Shown one piece after another: positions 15,753 through 22,580 of a stretch of DNA of 22,580 nucleotides (positions are counted from its first letter, which is position 1; every line of letters begins with the position of its first letter). This stretch comes from Trichosphaerium sp. ATCC 40318 (taxonomy: Eukaryota > Discosea > Flabellinia > Trichosidae). The notes below the pieces were generated by a model, which was not told the origin of the DNA, ran no database searches, and was given only the letters and a program-made list of their open reading frames with translations. Location of the stretch: the NCBI GenBank assembly GCA_038496445.1, contig JALMLS010000189.1:1-22580 (forward strand), written 5' to 3'. Both the position numbers and the translations under genes were made by a program.

Positions 15753-18700
15753 ATGGAGAGCACATCTACTGAGGTACGCAACCACTACGAAGCGATTACA
15801 GGGCAAATCTAACGCTAACTAAAACAGAAAGTAGAAAGTCAACAATCGTGGGAAGCAAGATCAAGCAGATTACTTCATTCTCTTGGCGAGAATGGTGTTG
15901 AGACTCTTAAACAACTTGAACGCTCTCGGATATTTTTGGTAGGCCTGAAAGGTCTTGGTATCGAAATAGGTAATCCCGTTAATAGAATGATCAAAGACAG
16001 TTTCGTACTCACGTTGTTGTAATAGCAAAAAATCTTGTTCTCATGGGAGTATCTTCTCTGGTTATCCAAGATACAGAGGCGGTTGCTATTTCAGATTTGA
16101 GTACAAACGTAAGTGGACAAGTTGGATCAAGTTAAGTCGCTAACTTTCCTAGTTTTATTTGAGTGAAGAAGATGTCGGTATGAACAGAGCGCAAGTACTA
16201 CTGGGTAGATTGAGGGAACTAAATGAGCGTGTGAATATTGAAGTGTTTAATGGAACTATTGAAGAATCTTTTATACGCAAGTTCTCGGTACAACCTTTGT
16301 CGTTTTTGTCTCAACGCTTTGTAGGGTGTTTCGCTGAGGGTTTACTAAAGCATGTATTAGGTAGTTGTATTCACTAACAATATGTCATTTGACAGTTTGC
16401 TACAGTACAACAAAATGTGTCGTGAATCCAATGTCAAGTTTATTGCTGCTGATGTTCTTGGATTATTTGGATATACTTTTATTGATATGGGCAAACAACC
16501 TTTTATAATCCTTGATAAAGATGGTGAGATACCTAAGACAGCGTTTTTGTCGCATATTACAAAGGTACAAATCAATAAACAATTCTTGTTTTATTCTCAT
16601 CTAACTTATGTTTTCGGAAGGAGAAAGAAGCTGTTGTTACGGTTGCTGAAACATCAAACCATGACCTAGAAGACGGCGATTATATTCGAATAACAGAAGT
16701 GAACGGAATGGAAGAGATTAACGGACAGGAATACAAAGTGAAAGTAAAAGGTCCAGAACAACTCATCATTGGAGACACAACAGAGTTTTCAGACTACTTC
16801 AAAGGAGGATACTTAGTTCAAGTCAAGAAACCTGTGCACGCCTCTTTTGTACGTATTTTTTATCCTTTAAAGAAGATTACATCCAGTTTCACTCACATAC
16901 AGCGTAGGACTCTTTGGAAAGTTTCGTGGGCAAGAAATTGCCGGAAGACAAAATACAAATCGTTGATTGGTCTAAAACCAACAGATCTATGCTTTATTTC
17001 CTCTTTTTACAAGCAATCTTATCTTTTAGAAAAGAAAATGGAAGACTCCCAAAACCACATAACAACGTAAGTGCACTAAAAATAACAAGCTTTTTAAAAA
17101 TAAAAGTAATTATAGCTTCTAATTTTTCCTAAGAACGACGCTGGAGATGTGTTGGAAAGGGTGCAAAAGTTTAACAACGAGTTAAAAGAAGATGAACGCT
17201 ACACAATCAAGGACTTCAGTGAATCTCCAAAGGTAGCATAGACGCTTTTGCGATTTTGTGCACAGAAAACTAAAACCTTTCTAGGTTGATGGAGAAGTAA
17301 AACGATCGCTTTCAAAAGTAATCCTTGACTTAGCTAAAACGTCATCGGGTTCAATAAACCCGATGTCAGCTACATTTGGAGGCATAGTAGCTCAAGAAGT
17401 CCTCAAAGCGACAACAAATAAGTTCACACCAATCAATCAGTTTTTATTCATAGAAAACCTTGAATGTCTTCCCACTGATGACATATCAGAATCAGATGCT
17501 GAGCCGGTATGTTCTCACTCGCATTGAATTACAAAAAATTCTTAACTACTAGCAGAGAAACACAAGATACGACGGTCAAATTGCTGTATTTGGAAATACA
17601 TTCACCCAGAAACTCTTGAACCTAAATTACTTCGTGGTTGGTGCTGGCGCAATTGGCTGCGAGATGCTCAAGAATTTGGCAATGATGGGTATCGGTTGTG
17701 GTACGACAGGCGTTTATACAATGAATTGTAAATTAAGCAACACCATAGGACCCAAAGGAAAAGTAACTGTAACTGATATGGATACGATTGAAATATCAAA
17801 TTTGAACAGGCAGTTCTTGTACCGTAGTTGGGATGTAACGGTACACAAGCACCTATAATTAACATCACTGATATGTACTGTCTTAGAAGCTTAAATCAAT
17901 GACTGCTTGTGAAGCTGTTCGTAAAATGAATCCAAACTTGAAGATAGAAGCTCTAGCAACTAAAGTTGGTCCTTCAACTGAAAATGTATTCCATGATGAC
18001 TTTTGGGAAAAACTTGATGGTGTAGCAAACGCTGTAGATAACGTAGAAGCTCGCTTGTACATAGACAGAAGATGCGTATTCTTCAGGTAAAGTTGAACCT
18101 TGAATACACAACTCTAAATTTGCTTAGAAAGCCTCTTATCGATTCTGGCACACTTGGATCTAAGGGCAATGTTCAAGTTGTTGTACCACATACTACAGAA
18201 TCGTATGGATCTTCGAGCGATCCTCCACCAAAAGAGGCACACATATGCATCTTGCATTCTTTCCCAAGCACTATCGAACACTGCTTACAATGGGCAAGGT
18301 ACTGTTAGTTGTTCTCATATACCTGCCTAACAGATTGTACTAAAAAGGGAACATTGCTTTGAGGGCTATTTCGTTAAACACCCTGAAGTAACAAACGCTT
18401 TTCTTGAGCAATCTGATTATCTGACTGCACGAGACATTTTTTTTTGCCGGTTTTTTGACTTACTTTACTCTGTAGAGTGTTTCCCAAAATCTCAAACTGC
18501 CTACCTTGGAAATACTGGAAAGCTGTATTTTAGAAAGACAACATGACTTTAAAGAGTGTATAGTATGGGCTAGACTTGAGTTTGAAAAGCTGTTTAACTG
18601 GAAACACAAGCAACTTCTTTACAATTTTCCTGTTGATTTTATTGACTCTCGCGGAGGTAAGACAGCTTTTTAATCGAAGTCAGTTTTCTTAAGGCCACCA

Positions 18701-19942
18701 CAACTTATCAGCTTTAGCGCCTTTCTGGTCTGGTTCAAAGAGACCTCCAAAGATAGTTGAGTTTGATGCTAAAAATCAATTACACGCGAAATTTGTTGTT
18801 TCAGCAACTTTCTTGCGTGCTTTCACTCTTAATATTATTGATTCTGAGCACAAGCCATCAGAATTTAATTCACAAATACATGCCATAGCCGAAGCGGCTT
18901 CACAAGTACGAATTCCACAATGGAAGCCAAAGGATGGAATCAAGATAGAAACTGATGAGAAATCAAATACAAAAGTTGTGTACGTCTTTTTATGGATGGT
19001 ATACAAGACAAGTAACTTAACATTTATATTTTAGCCAATACTCAAACGATGATGATGAAAAAATAGCTAGAATAGAAGCTAAACTGCCTAAGACAGAACG
19101 AATTACTTTCCGAGCAAATCCTGTAGAATTTGAAAAAGACGATGATACCAACTTTCATATTGACTTTATTCATGCTGCTTCTAATATCCGTGCAAATGCT
19201 TATGGTATCAAACCAGTACGTATTTACAATATACCAATCACGTGATTTCGTTGTCCCTACGTCTAATTCTGTTAAGGTAACTCAGTTGCAATCAAAGCTA
19301 ATAGCTGGTCGTATTATGCCTGCTATGATCACTACTACTGCTCTAGTTACTGGTTTAGTTTGTTTAGAGATCTACAAGGTACGCTTTAAGAATGAGAGAG
19401 TTCTATACGCTAACAAGTTTGGTAGTTATTTCAAACAGGGAAAACACTAAGCTCGTTCAAAAACTCTTTTGTAAATTTGACATTGCCTTTGTTCCAACAA
19501 TCTGAACCATTGCCGCCACAAAAGTTAATGTTCAGAGACTCTGAGTTCACCCTGTGGGACCGCATTGATATAAAGAAAGGTGATATTACATTGAAAGAGT
19601 TTTTGGTACACCTTAAGGTACATCCTCTTTGAGTTTGTTCAAATGAGGCTAATCGTACACAGGAGAATTTCCAAATGGATGCACAGATTATAGGCGTTGG
19701 CACTGCGATGATTTACTCTATCTTCGATAAGCGAGCGTCACAGAAACTCCCAAGAAAGTATGTCTAAACCATAACTATACATGTAATTAATAGTGATTAG
19801 GCTATCAAAGCTAGTGCCGGAGATATCAAAGATTACTATTCCAGAGAACCAACGATACTTTAATGTTGAAGTAACTGCAGAGAATACTCTCACAGGAGAA
19901 GATATCATAAATAATCCTGATATATACGTTTGGTTTAAGTAG
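15753..19942 (+). CDS. UBA1: Ubiquitin-activating enzyme E1, 21 exons (1044 aa)
   Basis: It adenylates ubiquitin with ATP, takes it as a thioester and hands it to E2 enzymes. Exons: 15753-15773, 15828-15969, 16026-16108, 16153-16287, 16361-16564, 16621-16848, 16908-17066, 17134-17232, 17285-17506, 17556-17700, 17749-17840, 17887-18086, 18128-18298, 18348-18426, 18476-18656, 18718-18979, 19035-19215, 19277-19378, 19426-19617, 19663-19757, 19801-19942. All 20 introns (41-73 nt) keep phase and join conserved motifs. Seen: inactive adenylation domain ([12 protein letters not shown], about 46-57); active adenylation domain with VGAGAIG (459-465) and [15 protein letters not shown]; catalytic Cys617 in HICIL; second catalytic half; [11 protein letters not shown]-terminal ubiquitin-fold domain ending VWFK. 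Length matches UBA1 (about 1020-1060). The usual P-x-C-T-L around the active Cys and the N-terminal YSRQ motif are altered, so it is somewhat divergent. Intron 14 (18427-18475) is GC-AG and intron 10 (17701-17748) is stop-free and a multiple of three. Confidence 0.94.
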
Positions 19943-19964
19943 TATGTACAAATTGTTTCTAAGA

Positions 19965-19970
19965 AATAAA
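19965..19970 (+). terminator. Candidate polyadenylation signal AATAAA for the E1 gene
   Basis: AATAAA begins 23 nt after the E1 stop codon in AT-rich sequence. The region from here to 20236 holds no gene. The E1 gene and the 20237 minus-strand frame converge on it. Confidence 0.45.
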
Positions 19971-20236
19971 ATATATGACTTTATTGCTTTGCCATCACTT
20001 AGAAATAAATGCACCGAAAATCAAAAAAGTTTGGTATTAAGAATGCAATGCATTGTTTTCAACCACAATAAGACAATCGGTAGATACACCCTTTTTACTA
20101 ACACGTGAAAGTATAAAAAATTTTGCTTGTCAGTAGGAAACTCAGTTGCTGAGTTACATAGCTCCAATAGCTTTGTGAAACCAAGGTCTTTGTCAAAGAA
20201 ATAATTTATCTTGCATTGAGTATGTACTGTTTCAAA

Positions 20237-20662
20237 CTACTTTAACCACTTTCCAACCCATGAACACTTTACAAGTGAGTCCATTCCTTCCCACTCAAGC
20301 AATCTTATACAATGCTCTCCTTCTTTTAGTCTAACATGTCTATCATAAAGGCTAAGCACAGTATCACCTTCTGATTTATCAAGTATCTTATAGCAAAAAT
20401 CCACGCCCTCCTCGTCTATCCACCCAGGACACTCCATCATCAACAACCTTAAAACAAACAATTCGTCATCAAGTGCACATTCCTTACAAACAAATTTTCC
20501 TGGCTCTGATTCATATATTGGCTTTCCCCCTCCATATCTTTTAGCTTCCCAGTATCTACTCTGCTTTACATGTCGTGAACATGCAATTTCCTTTGATTCC
20601 ACTTCTGAACCAAAGTACTTTATTTTGCATTCATTACAAACCAACACTGTTCGAATCACCAT
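20237..20662 (-). CDS. Cys-rich, zinc-finger-like protein of unknown function (141 aa from ATG)
   Basis: From ATG 20662 the protein has C-x2-C at 9/12, C-x2-H at 28/31 and C-x2-C at 59/62, a plausible zinc-binding set. An acidic and hydrophobic helical part rich in Trp follows. The frame stays open upstream to about 20715 without another ATG. A donor-like GTAAGT (about 20731 on the minus strand) and an acceptor near 20645 (TTACTAATGG branch, GAACAG) suggest that it may instead be the last exon of a longer gene including the two frames upstream. No family recognised. It lies 119 bp after the acidic frame on the same strand. Confidence 0.5.
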   Translation of the reverse strand: MVIRTVLVCNECKIKYFGSEVESKEIACSRHVKQSRYWEAKRYGGGKPIYESEPGKFVCKECALDDELFVLRLLMMECPGWIDEEGVDFCYKILDKSEGDTVLSLYDRHVRLKEGEHCIRLLEWEGMDSLVKCSWVGKWLK

Positions 20663-20781
20663 TAGTAACAGTGATGGAAGCCGTTTAACTTTTGAAAACA
20701 CGTGCCTGGTTCACCATTCTCACTTACAATGAATTCTGCTTGACCTAAAACATGTGTTACCATAACGATGAGCATGTTTAA

Positions 20782-21150
20782 TCACTTGCTTTCTTCACCA
20801 TAGTCAGATTCTTCTGAAACATATTCCTCAAAGTCATTAGATTCCTCAGAGTCATAGTTTGTTGTTGAGGGATACCATACAATTTCTTTATCATTAGAAT
20901 TTTTGCATTTGCATTTTTGACATTTAAGCTTGTCAGGGTAGTAATCTGCTAATGTACCATCCAAGTATGGGAAATTTTCCGTATAAAAGGAGTTTGTTAT
21001 GATGTGCTGTAGTAGGTTCTTGTTAGACATTTCTCTTCCACTAGTGATAGTATCTTCATCAAACTCTTCGTAGCTATAATTTTGTATAACTCTTCCTGAA
21101 CGATTCCTTGTTGATTCAATCACTGCATCTACGATTCTGTTGTTTAACAT
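20782..21150 (-). CDS. Acidic Cys-cluster protein, unknown (122 aa), or middle exon
   Basis: ATG 21150 to TGA 20782. It contains a C-x2-C-x-C cluster (KCQKCKCKN, near residue 77) and a strongly acidic Glu/Asp/Ser tail (SEESDYGEES). It starts only 8 nt after the F-box-like frame stops. A 26-nt GT-AG segment (21162-21137, GTAAAA to AACAG) would join the two frames exactly in phase, removing this ATG. So it is either an independent closely packed gene or part of one F-box protein. No family recognised. Confidence 0.5.
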   Translation of the reverse strand: MLNNRIVDAVIESTRNRSGRVIQNYSYEEFDEDTITSGREMSNKNLLQHIITNSFYTENFPYLDGTLADYYPDKLKCQKCKCKNSNDKEIVWYPSTTNYDSEESNDFEEYVSEESDYGEESK

Positions 21151-21158
21151 TAGCTATT

Positions 21159-21452
21159 TTACAATCGGAGAGACTCTTGAATTCGGCTGACAGGGTGTGG
21201 TAGTTTTGGCGCCAAAACGAACCTTTTCGGTGCCCTGAGCAATTCCAGGGCGTATGTGTTACATAAAACGAGCATATCCACCTCTGAGATTGTTTTTTTT
21301 ATATCAGACCATTCTTTGGAGCATTGACCAACGGAAATGACGGACGGCAAAGGAAGGTACGCACACAGAAAGTAACGAGCGAAATCTTTATCAAAGAGCA
21401 ATTTGGAAGCGTAATTAACCATTATTGCAGTATCAAGCGTGGCATCTGTCAT
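21159..21452 (-). CDS. F-box-like protein (97 aa) or first exon of a longer one
   Basis: From ATG 21452. Residues about 18-50 have the layout of an F-box helix set: D-K-D-F-A-R-Y-F-L-C then LPLPSVISVGQCSKEWSDI, with the pattern of Leu/Pro, Val and a late Trp. F-boxes bind Skp1 in SCF ubiquitin ligases (established). Short F-box-like genes of this style also occur in large DNA viruses. The remainder is basic and hydrophobic with no further motif. It reads away from the gene at 21569-22379 and is the first of three co-directional frames. Confidence 0.48.
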   Translation of the reverse strand: MTDATLDTAIMVNYASKLLFDKDFARYFLCAYLPLPSVISVGQCSKEWSDIKKTISEVDMLVLCNTYALELLRAPKRFVLAPKLPHPVSRIQESLRL

Positions 21453-21568
21453 CTTACTATATGACGGTGCGTGTGGTGACAGTAGAAACTATTTAACGCT
21501 GAATAAAGTAGACTCTTGACTTAACCTCAGGAGCGCCTTATCTGCCCCGTTTTAGAGTTCGTCAACAG
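21453..21568. promoter_or_regulatory. Short gap upstream of the F-box-like frame
   Basis: About 115 bp separate this frame's ATG from the next minus-strand gene's stop. It must hold the promoter if transcription starts here. I see no clear TATA box. Confidence 0.25.
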
Positions 21569-22379
21569 TTAGTTGTTGGTTTCTCCTTCTTGTTGATCAC
21601 TTGGTACATTGTCATTATTATCAGAGAGAAAAAGACAATATTATAGACATCAATCCGGCAAAAGTTGGCATTTCGTGGGTGAACTTCATCTAGATATTGA
21701 GATTTGCCCAGTTGTGACACAATTTACGCTATTGTAGTTGCTTAACAGTTTATCAAACCTAAACCGTTAACGGTTGTGTAGCCGTAAATTAATGCTCTAG
21801 TCCCCTCCCTAATACAACAAAATATCCTTACTCATACAAATTTCAACTTTTACACAACACACTCATGCACACCTCAGACATCGTTTGATCTTCTCATTTT
21901 TCTTTACAGATACATTAGTGATGCTAAGCGTCGTATATACAGTCTATACTTCCTCATTGCAGCATTTGGAGTGCTAGAATTAGAGGAATTTTGTGCGTCC
22001 ATGAAATTTTTTATCTTCAAGCAGTAGCGTTGTGTTTATCACGTACAACCAAGATGTAACAAAAGCATACAAGTTTTCCATTGAATGGATATGTGAGCTT
22101 GTGTATTGGAATAAGATGCTCAATCAAGCATTTCAACCTCATTGAAATGAACATTATATAATTTTTCAATGTGTAATATTTCCGTAGCTTACGCAATGAA
22201 TTGCAAGATTCAATAGTATCTACCAATGGTAAATGTTCTAATTGGGCACAGTTGTAGTACCTATCGTATGCTCTTTGGCACACGTTTACGATCTCGCATT
22301 TTTTTCGGATTCTAATCGCAAAACCGTTAGAAACGATACCAACCTTTAACACGTGATAAGTACCGTTTAAGTATTGCAT
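21569..22379 (-). CDS. Unidentified minus-strand gene with probable introns, model incomplete
   Basis: The best-supported part is ATG 22379 to 22047 (111 codons, basic, Leu/Tyr/Cys-rich). A 32-nt intron candidate (22046-22015, GTACGT to TTGAAG) joins it in phase to 22014-21907, giving an Asn/Ser-rich linker then a basic Tyr/Arg/Leu-rich helix (RKYRLYIRRL). Beyond that the frame stops. A donor (GTAAAG) sits there, and later minus-strand open bits follow, the last ending in an acidic Asn/Asp/Gln/Glu-rich tail at TAA 21569-21571, but I could not connect them in a unique way. The frame is also open for about 25 codons upstream of 22379. KYRLY..RL recalls the end of GARP/Myb-type domains, too short to rely on. 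No family assigned. Confidence 0.33.
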
Positions 22380-22580
22380 GAAGATATTGTACCAGCCACT
22401 GTCAACGTCAAGTAAAGCCTTCCACGCTCAAGATTTTCTTAGGCGCCACTGTATTTATTGAAGTTAAATTGTATGAGCGAGTATTTTAAGGTGTATTTGC
22501 GAATAGTAGTCTATTGAACATTTTTAACACTAGAAAAAAACAAGAAAGGCTCTATGAAAAAAAGAGTTTTCTCACGAATT
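22380..22580. other. Right edge, no gene called
   Basis: AT-rich. The part next to 22380-22440 is open on the minus strand in the frame of the downstream gene and may be coding. The rest, with T-rich tracts on the minus strand, looks like intron or promoter. Confidence 0.3.

Noticed and set aside
17616-17868. Separate minus-strand gene across the E1 adenylation exons
   Set aside because: The plus strand encodes highly conserved E1 motifs here; the opposite frame is a shadow.
1-22580. CRISPR array, bacterial operon or riboswitch
   Set aside because: No regularly spaced direct repeats occur, and the genes have spliceosomal introns, so the DNA is eukaryotic.

Overview
The window is nuclear DNA of a eukaryote. 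Its genes are cut by many short spliceosomal introns, mostly 38-73 nt. These are usually GT-AG with a CTAAC/CTAAT-like branch site close to the acceptor, and intergenic DNA is AT-rich. The gene set (ubiquitin E1, GMC oxidoreductase, SAAL1-like ARM protein, F-box/MORN protein, Ty3 element) fits a compact protist or early-diverging fungus-like genome. I cannot name the lineage from sequence alone.

Layout. 1-6465: a Ty3/gypsy LTR retrotransposon on the minus strand, with one uninterrupted 1877-codon gag-pol frame, a candidate primer-binding site and one candidate LTR (5895-6465). Its other LTR lies off the left edge. The LTR carries a heat-shock-element-like array followed by a TATA box that points away from gag-pol. 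6466-7735: low gene density, with only weak exon candidates. 7771-9233 (minus): a six-exon SAAL1-like armadillo protein. 9234-10600: repeats, a large inverted repeat and a degenerate coiled-coil coding segment. 10832-13086 (plus): a 15-exon GMC oxidoreductase. 13535-14528 (plus): a MORN/YwqK-repeat protein with an F-box-like N-terminus. 14611-15087 (minus): a three-exon unknown protein. 15753-19942 (plus): a 21-exon ubiquitin-activating enzyme E1. 20237-21452 (minus): three close co-directional frames (F-box-like, acidic, and Cys-rich zinc-binding-like) that may be one gene. 21569-22379 (minus): an unknown gene that probably has introns.

I derived the exon models by hand. For the E1, GMC and SAAL1-like genes every intron restores the frame and joins conserved motifs, which is strong internal support. 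A ubiquitin E1 and two F-box-like proteins share the window, but nothing in the sequence shows that they work together. The F-box plus MORN combination resembles genes expanded in some giant viruses (established knowledge), so capture of viral DNA is possible but unproven. Recurrent oddities are very short intron candidates (26-36 nt), two candidate GC-AG introns and one stop-free 48-nt intron in the E1 active adenylation domain.
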